Source: Thiohalocapsa sp. PB-PSB1
GTDB taxonomy: Bacteria > Pseudomonadota > Gammaproteobacteria > Chromatiales > Chromatiaceae
Direction: 5' to 3'
Assembly (NCBI GenBank): GCA_016745215.1
Contig: CP050890.1
Location: forward strand, 186,001-250,000
Length of the DNA: 64,000 bases
Below are positions 9,433 to 18,926 of this stretch, one piece after another. The notes under the pieces were generated by a model, which was not told where the DNA came from, did not search any database, and saw only the letters and a list, made by a program, of their open reading frames with translations. Within the stretch, counting starts at the first letter, position 1; each line of letters opens with the position of its first letter. The position numbers and the translations under genes were made by a program.

Positions 9433-9556
9433 CACAGGACACCGGTCATGATTTATTGGCCATAATACACGCCTATCGGGCCTTGGCAAGGCATTTGCAG
9501 ACTCAGCTAACGTATTCCCAAATCGACTTAGTTTAAAGTCTCAAGATGTACGATCA

Positions 9557-11806
9557 ATGAAGACCACCGATGCCAACGGAACCTATATTCAGGTCGCGGT
9601 GGCAGCACCGGTCGCGGAATTATTCGACTATTTGCCCCCCTATCCAGCAGGCGATATTGCGATCTTACCCGGCATGCGCGTGCTGGTGCCATTCGGTCGC
9701 GGTCGTCGCATTGGCATGGTCACGGCCATCAGCACAACCACCAGCCTGGCTGTGGACCGGCTTAAGCGCATTGAGACCCTGCTGGATCCTTACCCATTGC
9801 TCAGCGCCGAAGACCTACGCTTCGTTCTTTGGGCAGCGAGTTATTATCGCAGCAGTCCGGCCGAAGCCCTATTCAGCGCCCTGCCCGCTCGCTTGCGACG
9901 CCCTGAGGCGTTGTTGCACAACGCGCCCCCCGGCTGGCGTGTTGCTGCAGTGCCGGCAGCCTACGAGCAGCGTCAGCACATTCAGCAACGCGCACCACGC
10001 CAGGCAGCGATACTCGCGTTGCTCGATGCGCATCCGAAAGGCATGAACGATGCCGCCTTGCGCCAGCATCTCGGCAACTGTGGCGCGGCCCTGCGAGCAT
10101 TGGCCGAGAAGGGATTGATCGAACGTTGCCATATTGACAATCACAGCACCAATACCGCTGCTGAATCTAGCGCAGACAAATCGTATCCATCAATCCAATC
10201 CCTCGAGCTGAATCCGGATCAACAGGCCGCGGTGTGCGCGGTACGCGAGACGACCGGTTTTGGCTGCTTTCTGCTCGACGGCGTTACCGGCAGCGGCAAG
10301 ACTGAAGTCTATCTACGCCTGATCGGCGACGCCCTCCGGCTCGGCCAACAAGTCCTGGTGCTGGTGCCTGAGATTGGCCTGACACCACAGCTCTACGATC
10401 GCTTTGCCCAACGCATTGACGTACCCATGGCTGTGCTGCATTCCTCCCTGAGTAAACGCGAGCGCGAGCTTGCTTGGCAACAAGCTTCCAGCGGGCGCGC
10501 ACGGCTGGCCTTGGGAACACGCTCGGCAGTGTTCACCCCCCTACCGGATCTGGGCCTGATTATTGTCGATGAAGAACATGATCTATCATTGAAGCAACAG
10601 GAGGGTTTTCGCTACTCCGCTCGCGACCTGGCGGTGCGGCGCGCCCAGGTCACCGCCTGCCCAGTATTGCTCGGCTCCGCCACACCGTCTCTGGAGTCGC
10701 TGCACAACGCCCGGCTCGGGCGCTATCGGCCGCTGCGTTTGCCACAGCGCGCGGGCGCCGCGATTGCCCCGCGCATTCTGATCGCGGACATTCGCTCGCA
10801 ACCATTGGAAACCGGACTGTGCCATGCATTGCTGACGCGCATGGAGCAGGAGATCAGCGCTGGCAATCAGGTGCTCCTGTTTCTGAACCGGCGCGGTTTC
10901 TCGCCGGTATTGACCTGCCATGACTGCGGCTGGATCAGCGAATGCCAACAGTGCGATGCGCGCATGACCTTGCATCTCGAGCGCGACCAGTTGCTCTGTC
11001 ATCATTGCGGTTTGATGCTGGTGCGCCCAGCGCGCTGCCCTTATTGTGAATCGCCGGACCTACGCCCCCTGGGCCAAGGCACCGAGCGGGTCGAAGACAG
11101 TCTGCGACAACGCTTTCCGGGCATCCCGCTGGCGCGCATCGACCGTGACAGCACTCGGCGCAAGGGCGAACTGGAGCGTCTGCTGGCCGCTGCCGAACGC
11201 GCCGAGTTCCGCATCCTGCTAGGCACTCAGATGCTGGCGAAAGGGCATCATTTCCCAGGTATCACGCTGGTTGGTATCCTGGACTTGGATCAGGGGCTGT
11301 ATGGCAGTGACTTCCGCGCCACCGAGAGGATGGCGCAATTATTGCTCCAAGTGGCCGGGCGTGCCGGGCGTGCCGAGCGAGCAGGCACGGTCCTGCTCCA
11401 GACCCGTCATCCTCGCCATCCGCTGCTGACGCGACTGCTGCACGACGGCTACGGCGCCTTTGCCGACGACGCCCTGGCCGAGCGCGCCGAGGCCAGATTG
11501 CCACCCTTCAGCCATCAGGCCCTGCTGCGCGCGGACAGCCCGAAGCCAGAGGAAGCCCTGAGCTTTTTGCGCCAAGCCCTCGCCACCGCGCAGCCGCTGG
11601 CGCCACCCAGTGTCGAGCTGTGGGGACCGGCGCCGGCGCAGATGGAGCGCCGTGCCGGGCGCATACGCGCCCAGCTGCTGCTGCAGGCACCTGATCGCGG
11701 CACATTGCAGCGGCTACTCGGCACTTTATTGCCACGACTGCGAACGCTGCCGACGCCGCGGCATTTGCGCTGGAGTATCGATGTAGATCCGCAGGAGAGC
11801 TTGTAG
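9557..11806 (+). CDS. priA: Primosomal protein N', replication-restart helicase PriA
   Basis: Superfamily-2 3'-5' DNA helicase of 749 residues that recognises stalled or D-loop forks and reloads the replisome. The N-terminal 3'-end-binding domain (about 1-100, VAVAAPVAELFDYLPP) precedes the helicase core. Walker A is DGVTGSGKTEVY (about residue 240) and the DEAH-type box is IIVDEEHDLSL (about 335). The zinc-binding cysteines are CHDCGWISECQQC, LLCHHCG and CPYCE (about 455-500). Helicase motifs V-VI include LGTQMLAKGHHFPGITLVG and QVAGRAGRAERAG. Length is normal. Its position two genes ahead of argS matches the common gammaproteobacterial order. Confidence 0.97.
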   Translation: MKTTDANGTYIQVAVAAPVAELFDYLPPYPAGDIAILPGMRVLVPFGRGRRIGMVTAISTTTSLAVDRLKRIETLLDPYPLLSAEDLRFVLWAASYYRSSPAEALFSALPARLRRPEALLHNAPPGWRVAAVPAAYEQRQHIQQRAPRQAAILALLDAHPKGMNDAALRQHLGNCGAALRALAEKGLIERCHIDNHSTNTAAESSADKSYPSIQSLELNPDQQAAVCAVRETTGFGCFLLDGVTGSGKTEVYLRLIGDALRLGQQVLVLVPEIGLTPQLYDRFAQRIDVPMAVLHSSLSKRERELAWQQASSGRARLALGTRSAVFTPLPDLGLIIVDEEHDLSLKQQEGFRYSARDLAVRRAQVTACPVLLGSATPSLESLHNARLGRYRPLRLPQRAGAAIAPRILIADIRSQPLETGLCHALLTRMEQEISAGNQVLLFLNRRGFSPVLTCHDCGWISECQQCDARMTLHLERDQLLCHHCGLMLVRPARCPYCESPDLRPLGQGTERVEDSLRQRFPGIPLARIDRDSTRRKGELERLLAAAERAEFRILLGTQMLAKGHHFPGITLVGILDLDQGLYGSDFRATERMAQLLLQVAGRAGRAERAGTVLLQTRHPRHPLLTRLLHDGYGAFADDALAERAEARLPPFSHQALLRADSPKPEEALSFLRQALATAQPLAPPSVELWGPAPAQMERRAGRIRAQLLLQAPDRGTLQRLLGTLLPRLRTLPTPRHLRWSIDVDPQESL

Positions 11807-11929
11807 CGCGGCACAAACTTTTATCTCGACACTGGCCAGATCGACGTCGGCTTGGGCACTGCATGCCTATTCAAAGCCTGCATGCGCTATGCTAAGGTTT
11901 ATTGATACGAATCATCCCGAACTTAATCC

Positions 11930-13075
11930 GTGGCCTATAGCGTTGCCCTCATTCGCCAGCTCGAGACCGTCGATCCAGCCCTGCGACAGGTGCTGTTAGC
12001 GATCCTGGACGAGATCGAGCAACAGCGCGCTGTCACCGTCACCCATGACGACTTCGCCGATCTGCGCGCGGTCGTCGCGTCTCTCGGCGAGGCCCAGCAG
12101 CGCACCGAGGCGCGCATGGGGCAGCTCGCCCAAGCCCAGCAGCGCACCGAGGCGCGCATGGGGCAGCTCGCCCAAGCCCAGCAGCGCACCGAGGCGCGCA
12201 TGGAGCAGTTCGCCCAGGCCCAGCAGCGCACCGAGGCACGCATGGGGCAGCTCGCCGAGCGCATGGACGGACTCGCCCAGGCCCAGCAGCGCACCGAGGC
12301 AAGCATGGGGCAGCTCGCCAAGCGCATGGACGGCCTCGCCGAGGCCCAGCAGCGCACCGAGGCAAGCATGGGGCAGCTCGCCAAGCGCATGGACGGACTC
12401 GCCGAGGCCCAGCAGCGCACCGAGGCAAGCATGGGGCAGCTCGCCAAGCGCATGGACGGCCTCGCCCAGGCCCAACAGCGCACCGAGGCAAGCATGGGGC
12501 AGCTCGCCAAGCGCATGGACGGCCTCGCCCAGGCCCAACAGCGCACTGAGGCGAGCATGGGTCAGCTCGCCGAACGAACGAACGATCTCACCGCAGCCCA
12601 GCAGCGCACCGAGATGCATATGGAGCAGCTCGCCCTCGCTCAGGCCGAGACCCAACGCGAGCTCGGCGTTCTGGGTCGCTCTCTCGCCGACACCCGTCGT
12701 CAGATCGGCGGGGTAACCCGCAGCACCGCCTATGCCCTAGAAAACGAGGCCTATCGGCAATTACCGAAGTTGCTGGAGGAGCGTGGCATCCGCGTCACCG
12801 AACGGTTCGTGCGCACCACGTTGCAAGGCGAAGAAATCAATTTTCTAGCCCATGCCGAGCGTGACAAACAACCCGTGGTGATCGTCGGGGAGTCCGCACT
12901 GCGATTGCAGGACACCAACAAGCTCGTACAGCTGCGAGCACACGAGGAACTTGCGCGCGAGGCCTATGGGCTGACGACAGTGCCGCTGCTGGTCACGCAC
13001 TACGCACGCGCGACTATCCGCGAGAAATTCGAGGCTCAGGGCGTGATCGTGGTTGAGAGCTTCGAATGGGGGTGA
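11930..13075 (+). CDS. Coiled-coil 'RTEA' repeat protein with degenerate PD-(D/E)XK-like C-terminus
   Basis: A 381-residue protein starting at GTG 11930. Residues ~1-55 are helical (LRQVLLAILDEIEQQRAVTV). Residues ~55-230 are an almost perfect repeat of heptads, first in 14-residue units (AQQRTEARMGQLAQ) and then in 21-residue units (AQQRTEASMGQLAKRMDGLAE), predicting a long coiled coil. The C-terminal ~120 residues (ALENEAYRQLPKLLEERGI through VIVVESFEWG) match a family related to PD-(D/E)XK nucleases, sometimes mislabelled 'chordopoxvirus fusion protein'. In relatives I recall, the core strand carries E-A-K; here it reads VGESALRL, so the lysine is missing and catalysis is doubtful. It is inserted between priA and argS. 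Function unknown. Confidence 0.75.
   Translation: MAYSVALIRQLETVDPALRQVLLAILDEIEQQRAVTVTHDDFADLRAVVASLGEAQQRTEARMGQLAQAQQRTEARMGQLAQAQQRTEARMEQFAQAQQRTEARMGQLAERMDGLAQAQQRTEASMGQLAKRMDGLAEAQQRTEASMGQLAKRMDGLAEAQQRTEASMGQLAKRMDGLAQAQQRTEASMGQLAKRMDGLAQAQQRTEASMGQLAERTNDLTAAQQRTEMHMEQLALAQAETQRELGVLGRSLADTRRQIGGVTRSTAYALENEAYRQLPKLLEERGIRVTERFVRTTLQGEEINFLAHAERDKQPVVIVGESALRLQDTNKLVQLRAHEELAREAYGLTTVPLLVTHYARATIREKFEAQGVIVVESFEWG
12092..12600. repeat. In-frame tandem repeats (42-bp then 63-bp units)
   Basis: The coding repeat GCCCAGCAGCGCACCGAGGC recurs about ten times, first every 42 bp and then every 63 bp, with only a few silent or conservative changes between units. The near-identity at DNA level points to recent unit duplication, and the number of units is likely to vary between strains. 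Confidence 0.85.
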
Positions 13076-13377
13076 TGCCCTCTCGAGGTTTATCCGGCAT
13101 CAGTGCTTGCAGCCCGGAACTGTATAATTTCCTAACAACTCAGGGTAACTTGCTTGCGGCTGCGACCTGCTCACGGATGATAACCGGCATTCTCTAGCAG
13201 AGTTTGAACAAACCGAACAGGCATCGCATCTCGGCGTCAACACCAAATGTTCGTCTGGCAGATCCAGACACAGGGTCGCGAGGCAGGCCCGATGTACCGG
13301 TTTCCGGTATCCTTGGCGCCGATTGCGGAAATTTCTTCCAGCGTCCATCATTTCCGAACTCGAACACTGAGCAGTCC
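13076..13377. other. Intergenic spacer upstream of argS, no gene seen
   Basis: 302 bp between the coiled-coil gene and argS. The frame is open ahead of the argS start (back to 13204), but that stretch does not resemble the synthetase N-terminus. No RNA gene, hairpin terminator or clear promoter was recognised; the argS promoter presumably lies here. Confidence 0.4.
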
Positions 13378-15150
13378 ATGAAGTCTGAACTCATCAAGCT
13401 GGTTGGCAGCGCCCTCGATATCCTGCGCGACCAAGGCGTCCTTGACGACAATCAAAGCGCTCCGATCGCGCAAATCGAGCGCACCCGAGACCCCGCCCAT
13501 GGCGACTTCGCAACCAATCTCGCGATGGTGCTGGCCAAGCGCGCGCGCTGTCAGCCGCGCGAGCTGGCCGAGCGACTGGTGGCGGCATTGCCGGCATCGC
13601 CACTGATCGATCGAGTGGAAATCGCGGGTCCTGGATTTATCAATTTTCGACTGAGCAACGATGCCTACCATGGTTTGGTGCCGGAGATTCTGCACCAGGG
13701 TGCCTGGTACGGACGCTCCAACATTGGCAAAGGCAAGCGCGTGCAGGTGGAATTCGTGTCTGCCAACCCAACGGGTCCGTTGCATGTCGGCCATGGTCGT
13801 GGCGCCGCCTACGGGGCAGTGGTGGCGGATCTGCTGGCGGCGATAGGTTTCGATGTCCACCGGGAGTATTACGTCAATGATGCCGGCCGGCAAATGGATA
13901 TCCTAAGCACGTCGGTCTGGTTGCGCTATCTGGAATTATGCGGCGAGGAATTGGACTTTCCCAGCAATGGCTATCATGGCGACTATGTATGGGACATCGC
14001 TGCATCCTTGCATCGCGAGCATGGTGACAGCTATCGCATTAACGCCGCCAAGGTCTACAAGAGTCTGCCTCCAGACCAAATCGAAGGCCAAGCCAACGGC
14101 GACAAAGAGGCGCATATCGACGCACTGATCGCCAACACCAAGCGCCTGCTCGGCGACCACCGCTATCGCCTGGTTTTCGAACTCGGCCTGAACACCATTC
14201 TGGACGATATCCGCAACGACCTCGGCGAGTTCGGCATTCACTATCAGGAATGGTATTCAGAACGTTCGTTGACCGAAAGCGGCGCCGTCAACCTTGCGAT
14301 ACAGAGGCTGCGGGATGCCGATCAGATCTACGAGGACGCCGGCGCTCTTTGGTTTCGATCCACTGCTTTTGGTGACGAAAAGGATCGGGTCGTGATGCGC
14401 GACAACGGCCAGACGACCTATTTCGCATCCGACATCGCCTATCACATGGATAAGCTGGAACGCGGTTTCGAACGCGTGATCGATATTTGGGGTGCCGACC
14501 ATCACGGCTACATTCCAAGGGTGAAGGCAGCGCTGACCGCACTCGGCGACGATGCCGATCGTCTGGATGTGTTACTGGTCCAATTCGCGGCACTCTACCG
14601 TGGTGGCGAGAAGGTGCAGATGTCCACCCGCTCGGGGGATTTTGTGACCCTGCGCCAGTTGCGCAACGAGGTCGGCCGCGACGCCGCGCGGTTCTTTTAT
14701 GTCATGCGCCGCTGCGAGCAACACATGGATTTCGATCTGGATCTGGCCAAGAGCCAGTCCGCGGACAATCCGGTGTATTACGTTCAGTATGCCCATGCGC
14801 GGGTCGAAAGCGTGCTGCGCCAGGCCGCGGACCGCGGAATCGCGATCGACCCCACAGCCGGCACTGCGAACCTGGAGCGTTTGACTCAGGGCCATGAACA
14901 GGCCCTGCTGAAGGCCCTGTCCCGTTATTCGGACGTAGTCGAGAGCGCTGCGCTGAAAGAGGAGCCACATCAGTTGACGCATTATTTGCGGGAGTTGGCC
15001 AATGACTTCCATGCCTACTATAACGCGCACCAATTCTTGGTAGATGACCCGCAGTTGCGCGATGCGCGCATCAAGCTGATTTTGGCGGTACGCCAGGTGC
15101 TGCGCAACGGACTCGCTCTGATCGGAGTCTCCGCGCCCGAGCAGATGTGA
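13378..15150 (+). CDS. argS: Arginine--tRNA ligase
   Basis: Class I aminoacyl-tRNA synthetase of 590 residues charging tRNA-Arg. The N-terminal Add-1 domain is present (MKSELIKLVGSALDIL onward). The HIGH-type signature is ANPTGPLHVGHGRGAAYG and the KMSKS-type signature is VQMSTRSGDFVTLR. The C-terminal anticodon-binding DALR domain includes YVQYAHARVESVLRQA and ends ALIGVSAPEQM. ATG 13378 is chosen because homology begins exactly there; longer upstream frames add unrelated sequence. It is followed 141 bp later by a SPOR-domain gene, a conserved neighbourhood in gammaproteobacteria. Confidence 0.97.
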   Translation: MKSELIKLVGSALDILRDQGVLDDNQSAPIAQIERTRDPAHGDFATNLAMVLAKRARCQPRELAERLVAALPASPLIDRVEIAGPGFINFRLSNDAYHGLVPEILHQGAWYGRSNIGKGKRVQVEFVSANPTGPLHVGHGRGAAYGAVVADLLAAIGFDVHREYYVNDAGRQMDILSTSVWLRYLELCGEELDFPSNGYHGDYVWDIAASLHREHGDSYRINAAKVYKSLPPDQIEGQANGDKEAHIDALIANTKRLLGDHRYRLVFELGLNTILDDIRNDLGEFGIHYQEWYSERSLTESGAVNLAIQRLRDADQIYEDAGALWFRSTAFGDEKDRVVMRDNGQTTYFASDIAYHMDKLERGFERVIDIWGADHHGYIPRVKAALTALGDDADRLDVLLVQFAALYRGGEKVQMSTRSGDFVTLRQLRNEVGRDAARFFYVMRRCEQHMDFDLDLAKSQSADNPVYYVQYAHARVESVLRQAADRGIAIDPTAGTANLERLTQGHEQALLKALSRYSDVVESAALKEEPHQLTHYLRELANDFHAYYNAHQFLVDDPQLRDARIKLILAVRQVLRNGLALIGVSAPEQM

Positions 15151-15291
15151 CCCGGCCCGATCCGCCGGTCAACACAAAGCCGATGTTCGAATGCGCCGCT
15201 GTCTATTGTTCGAACAATCAAGCGATCATCGCCCCAGATCTTTACCCCCAGATCATTGCCAAGCAATCGAATCGACTGGAGAAGCAACGAC

Positions 15292-15930
15292 ATGACTCTT
15301 GACTATCGCAAAGGTGCACCACCGCGACCACGTAAGAAGAGTCAGACGCGGCGCGGCACCTGCGCCTTTTGGTTCCTGCTCGGAGGCCTGTTTGGCGCCT
15401 TCGGTGTCGGCCTCGCCTGGATGACGGCGGAGCAGCCACCGGCATTGCAGACGCCCGGTGAGCTGACCGCGGCTGATGCCGCGGAGGGGCAGCCAGCGCA
15501 ACCGCCCAAATTCGACTTCTACAGCCTGCTACCGCAAGAAGAGGTCGTGGTGCCCGCGGAGCGCGCACCAGAACCAGTGGCATTGCCACCTCCAGGCCAA
15601 CAACCCGCCCCAGCATCTGCCCAAGCAGCCGTCCAGCCGCCAGTACAAACGGCAAAGGCAACGCCACCACCATCCATGCCAAAAACCAGCAGCGGACCGA
15701 ATAGCTATGTGTTGCAAGTGGGCTCATTCCGTAAGAACAGCGATGCGGAACGGCTGAAGGCGCAGCTGGCAATGCTCGGTATTCAGACCAGTATCCAAAC
15801 CGTTACCATAGAAAGCGGCCAAACCTACCACCGTGTACGCACCGGCAGCTACGCCAAGGCCGACGCCAACGCCCTCAAGTCGCGGCTGAAAAGCAACGGC
15901 CATGACCCGATGATGATGAAGACGCGCTGA
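15292..15930 (+). CDS. SPOR-domain protein, FtsN-like
   Basis: A 212-residue bitopic inner-membrane protein. A short basic cytoplasmic tail (RKGAPPRPRKKSQTRRG) leads to one membrane helix (FWFLLGGLFGAFGVGLAW, about 24-41) and a long Pro/Ala/Gln-rich periplasmic linker. The C-terminal SPOR domain (YVLQVGSFRKNSDAERLKA to the end, about 140-212) is of the type that binds denuded peptidoglycan glycans at the septum. Position after argS and architecture fit FtsN. ATG 15292 is preferred over 15256 because GGAGAAG lies just upstream. A missing conserved FtsN essential helix cannot be excluded by eye, so no gene symbol is given. Confidence 0.88.
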   Translation: MTLDYRKGAPPRPRKKSQTRRGTCAFWFLLGGLFGAFGVGLAWMTAEQPPALQTPGELTAADAAEGQPAQPPKFDFYSLLPQEEVVVPAERAPEPVALPPPGQQPAPASAQAAVQPPVQTAKATPPPSMPKTSSGPNSYVLQVGSFRKNSDAERLKAQLAMLGIQTSIQTVTIESGQTYHRVRTGSYAKADANALKSRLKSNGHDPMMMKTR

Positions 15931-15995
15931 GCCATGATTCAACCATCCGGCAAAGCGCACTTTGCTGTTATGCCGCAACAAACATCAAAGGCTTT

Positions 15996-16673
15996 ATGAT
16001 GTCCTGGAAAACTGCACACCGTTCTTTCTATTACCAAGGCGCCCCGGAGCCCGAGGATCTGGTTCTACCGCCAGAGGAGACCGCTCTGCTGTGCATCGAC
16101 GTGCAAAATTATGGCATGGTCGTGCACGACGATGCTGCGGAAAAAGCCCGTTGGGCAGGATTTCATCAGCGCATGCACGAGATCGTAATCCCTAGGCTGC
16201 GCGGACTGCAAACCAGTTTCCGCGCCAAGGGCATGGATGTAATGCACGCACGCATCGCCTGCCTGCTGGAGGATGGGCGCGATCGCTCGTTAAGCCAGAA
16301 GATGCCTGGCTGGAACAATTTGCTCATGCCGCTGACCAGCGAGGCTTCGCAAATCATTCCGGAATTGGCCCCTGCCGCTGGCGAAATCCTAGTTACCAAG
16401 ACCACCGACAGCGCGTTGACCGGCACCAATCTGCGCCTGGTGCTGAACAACATAGGCATTCGCAATGTCATCGTAACCGGCATTTATACCGACCAATGCA
16501 TCAGCTCCACGGTACGCAGTCTGGCAGACGAGAGTTTCAATGTGATCCTGGTGGAGGATTGTTGCGCCGCGGGCACTGACGAGTTGCACCGCCAGGAGTT
16601 GGCAATCCTGAACATGATCTACTGTCATGTGATCAGCAGCGCCGAGTTGCGCGACATCATGGGCCTCGACTGA
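15996..16673 (+). CDS. Isochorismatase-family cysteine hydrolase
   Basis: A cytosolic 225-residue alpha/beta hydrolase of the isochorismatase superfamily, whose members hydrolyse C-N or vinyl-ether bonds. The putative catalytic triad is visible: Asp in LLCIDVQNYG, Lys in LVTKTTDSALTGTNL, and Cys in IYTDQCISSTVRSL, with the usual cis-peptide region before the Cys. The N-terminal extension (WKTAHRSFYYQGAPEPED) and overall sequence resemble the biuret hydrolase / ureidoacrylate amidohydrolase branch, but the substrate cannot be assigned. No urea or pyrimidine genes are adjacent. Confidence 0.85.
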   Translation: MMSWKTAHRSFYYQGAPEPEDLVLPPEETALLCIDVQNYGMVVHDDAAEKARWAGFHQRMHEIVIPRLRGLQTSFRAKGMDVMHARIACLLEDGRDRSLSQKMPGWNNLLMPLTSEASQIIPELAPAAGEILVTKTTDSALTGTNLRLVLNNIGIRNVIVTGIYTDQCISSTVRSLADESFNVILVEDCCAAGTDELHRQELAILNMIYCHVISSAELRDIMGLD

Positions 16674-16687
16674 TCGCAACTGGAGCA

Positions 16688-17254
16688 ATGGCAATGCACC
16701 TATCTCACCGGCGCCAGGCTCAACCGGCCAAAGCCTTGAACTCATGGCCTGCATGCTTGCTTTGGTTTGTGTTGATGTCATCCATCTGCTCGGCCATGGC
16801 TGGGGATACAAGCCATCTGGAACTGACGGACGGCAGTATCGTCATCGGTGAGGTGCTGGGTATGCACGATGGCATCTATCGCATTCGTACCTCCAGCCTC
16901 GGAAATCTGGACATCGAAGCCTCCCGCATTCGTGCCATCCGATCCAATGACAGCACAACACCAGCAGACGTTGGCTCAATCAATCCAGCCGCCAATCCAA
17001 CCATCAGTCCAATCAGCGATTACGGTGCCGAGATCGAATCGCTTAAGCGACAGATGCTCGGCAATGCCGACCTGATGCAGATGATCTTGGCGCTGCAAGA
17101 TGATCCGGCGCTACAACAGGCCCTATCCGACCCACAATTGCAAGGGCTCATCGCATCCGGCAATCTCAATGCGATTAGCCAGCATCCGCGTTTTCGCGAA
17201 CTGCTCGAACATCCAGGCATACGCGCTGTCATCAAGCAGATGCAGATCCGCTGA
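16688..17254 (+). CDS. Exported protein with SH3-like N-terminal and helical C-terminal domains, function unknown
   Basis: 188 residues with a probable signal peptide (ACLLWFVLMSSICSAMAG, cleavage near residue 38). The next ~45 residues (LELTDGSIVIGEVLGMHDGIYRI) look like a small Sm/SH3-type beta barrel. After a Thr/Pro-rich linker, the C-terminal helices (ALQQALSDPQLQGLIASGNL, HPRFRELLEHPGIRAVI) resemble STI1-type DP repeats. It follows the cysteine hydrolase by 14 bp and may be co-transcribed. The composite transposon is inserted 60 bp after its stop and separates it from the lipoprotein genes at 41188. Confidence 0.7.
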   Translation: MAMHLSHRRQAQPAKALNSWPACLLWFVLMSSICSAMAGDTSHLELTDGSIVIGEVLGMHDGIYRIRTSSLGNLDIEASRIRAIRSNDSTTPADVGSINPAANPTISPISDYGAEIESLKRQMLGNADLMQMILALQDDPALQQALSDPQLQGLIASGNLNAISQHPRFRELLEHPGIRAVIKQMQIR

Positions 17255-17313
17255 GCATTGATTTTGCTAGATCTTATCCGAGAACGATCCGACCATTACA
17301 CGTGCCTTGATTG

Positions 17314-17322
17314 CTAAAACTT
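17314..17322. other. Left 9-bp target-site duplicate of the composite transposon
   Basis: CTAAAACTT immediately abuts the left insertion sequence and recurs exactly at 41053-41061 immediately right of the second copy. The inner ends of the two insertion sequences have no such match (TTTTCCCGT on one side, GGTTCACCG on the other). Confidence 0.9.
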
Positions 17323-18926
17323 CAGCAATTCCCGCCGAAAATAATTCTGCTTTAAAAACCGCGTGTTGGCGAGTCTTCGAAAATAGTTCTTCGTAAACTT
17401 TCGTCTCTGAATCGGTATACTGTCGCGCAGACTTGAAGTTGCGAGGCAGATACTGATGAGTGCTCCGATTTCACGCAAACAACTCAGCGCCGCCGGGCTG
17501 CTGAACAAGGCGCGGCGGTTTTTTGCGAAGATTCCCGACCCGTGCGATGGCAAGATTACGCTGGTCGATTATCTGATGTCGGGACTGGCGTTGTTCGGGC
17601 TGAAGTATCCTTCGCTGCTGCAATTCGAGCACGACAGTCGGGAAGAGACCACGCGGGCGAATCTGCACGCGCTCTACGGGATCGAACGGGCACCAAGCGA
17701 CACCCGCTTTCGCGAACGTCTCGATGCATTCGATCCGAGCCAGTTGCTCCCGCTGTACAAGGCGCTGTTTGCAGACCTGCAGCGCGGCAAGGGGCTGGAG
17801 GGGTTTGAATACCTTGATGGCCATTACCTGCTCTCACTCGACGGCACCGGGTATTTCTCCTCGACCAAGGTGCATTGCCCGCAGTGCGGGGAGAAGCACC
17901 ACCGCAACGGCACCACGACCTACTATCACCAGATGCTCGGGGCGGTGCTGGTACACCCCGATCACAGCGAGGTGTTCCCGCTGGCGCCCGAGCCGATCCT
18001 CAAGCAAGACGGCGCGCGCAAGAATGACTGCGAGCGCAACGCCGCCAAGCGCCTGCTGGCGGATCTGCGCCGCGCGCATCCGCATCTGAAGCTGATCGTC
18101 GTCGAAGACGCCCTCGCCTCCAATGCCCCGCACATCCGCCAGTTGCAGGAACTGAATCTGCGCTTCATCCTCGGCGCCAAGCCGAGCGATCACACCCACT
18201 TGTTCGCTTGGGTGGCGGCCACGCCCGAGACGCGCGAGGTCGAGTTCACCGACGCCAAGGGGGTACGTCACCGTTTCCGCTATCTCAACGGCGCACCGCT
18301 GAACGAGTCCAACTTCGACCTCGAGGTCAATTTCCTCGAGTACTGGGAACACACCCCGGACGGCAAGGTCACCCACTTCTCCTGGGTCACCGATTTCACC
18401 ATTGATGACAGCAACCTCATGACGCTGATGCGAGGAGCCCGCGCACGCTGGAAAGTCGAAAACGAAACCTTCAACACCCTCGAGAACCAAGGCTATCACT
18501 TCGAGCACAACTTCGGTCACGGCAACAACAACCTCAGCACCGTGCTCATGCATCTGATGATGCTGGCGTTTCTGATCGATCAGATCCAACAGCGCGGCTG
18601 CCGGCTGTTCCAGGCCGCCTTAACGGCGGCGCAGAGCAAGACGCGCTTGTGGCGCAAACTGCGTGCGCGCTTCGATCTCTGCCTGATTCCCGATTGGGAC
18701 ACGCTCTATCGCTCCATTATCCAGCCGCCACTGCTGCCCTTGCCGCCTGACACCTCCTAGTCGACGGCCGTGAACGAATGTGCTTGAAGAACGTCTTGAG
18801 GGTAACCAAACAGCCAGCCAGAACAACAGCGTCGTCTCGTGGCGAAGCCTGTGTTCGCCTGTGCGGTTTCCACACGCGCTCGCGCCGCGCTCGGGCGATC
18901 CCGCTCGTACACAGCGGGAATTGCTG
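17323..18926 (+). mobile_element. Insertion sequence, left copy of the composite transposon
   Basis: 1,604 bp with terminal inverted repeats CAGCAATTCCCGC at the left and the exact complement GCGGGAATTGCTG at the right. It carries one transposase gene. It differs from the copy at 39449-41052 by only a few bases in the coding part (three were seen, altering three codons). A TATACT box at 17416-17421 lies about 40 bp before the transposase start and could be its -10 element. Confidence 0.92.
17456..18760 (+). CDS. DDE-type transposase (left copy)
   Basis: 434 residues. Candidate DDE residues are Asp in LLSLDGTGYFSSTKVHC, Asp in VVEDALASNAPH, and Glu in ARWKVENETFNTLENQG, followed by a C-terminal helical region. 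A CPQC pair after the first Asp (CPQCGEKHHRNGTTTY) suggests a zinc-knuckle insertion. It resembles the IS4/ISNCY-like transposases common in Chromatiales, but I do not assign a family. The gene is intact, so this copy may be active and may drive movement of the whole composite unit. Relative to the other copy it has Glu, Tyr and Thr where that one has Lys, Asp and Met. Confidence 0.88.
   Translation: MSAPISRKQLSAAGLLNKARRFFAKIPDPCDGKITLVDYLMSGLALFGLKYPSLLQFEHDSREETTRANLHALYGIERAPSDTRFRERLDAFDPSQLLPLYKALFADLQRGKGLEGFEYLDGHYLLSLDGTGYFSSTKVHCPQCGEKHHRNGTTTYYHQMLGAVLVHPDHSEVFPLAPEPILKQDGARKNDCERNAAKRLLADLRRAHPHLKLIVVEDALASNAPHIRQLQELNLRFILGAKPSDHTHLFAWVAATPETREVEFTDAKGVRHRFRYLNGAPLNESNFDLEVNFLEYWEHTPDGKVTHFSWVTDFTIDDSNLMTLMRGARARWKVENETFNTLENQGYHFEHNFGHGNNNLSTVLMHLMMLAFLIDQIQQRGCRLFQAALTAAQSKTRLWRKLRARFDLCLIPDWDTLYRSIIQPPLLPLPPDTS

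Noticed and set aside
12092..12600. Regular repeats suggestive of a CRISPR array
   Set aside because: Units are in-frame, directly adjacent and coding for heptads; there are no unique spacers between conserved repeats.
11935..12655. Several long minus- and plus-strand frames across the coiled-coil gene
   Set aside because: They arise from the repetitive GC-rich codons in other frames; translations are Arg/Ser/Pro or Leu/Gly monotonous and lack any domain.
17834..18589. A 251-codon minus-strand frame in the insertion sequence (repeated at 39960-40715)
   Set aside because: Antisense of the transposase gene; the plus-strand frame has DDE candidates and fits the element's ends.
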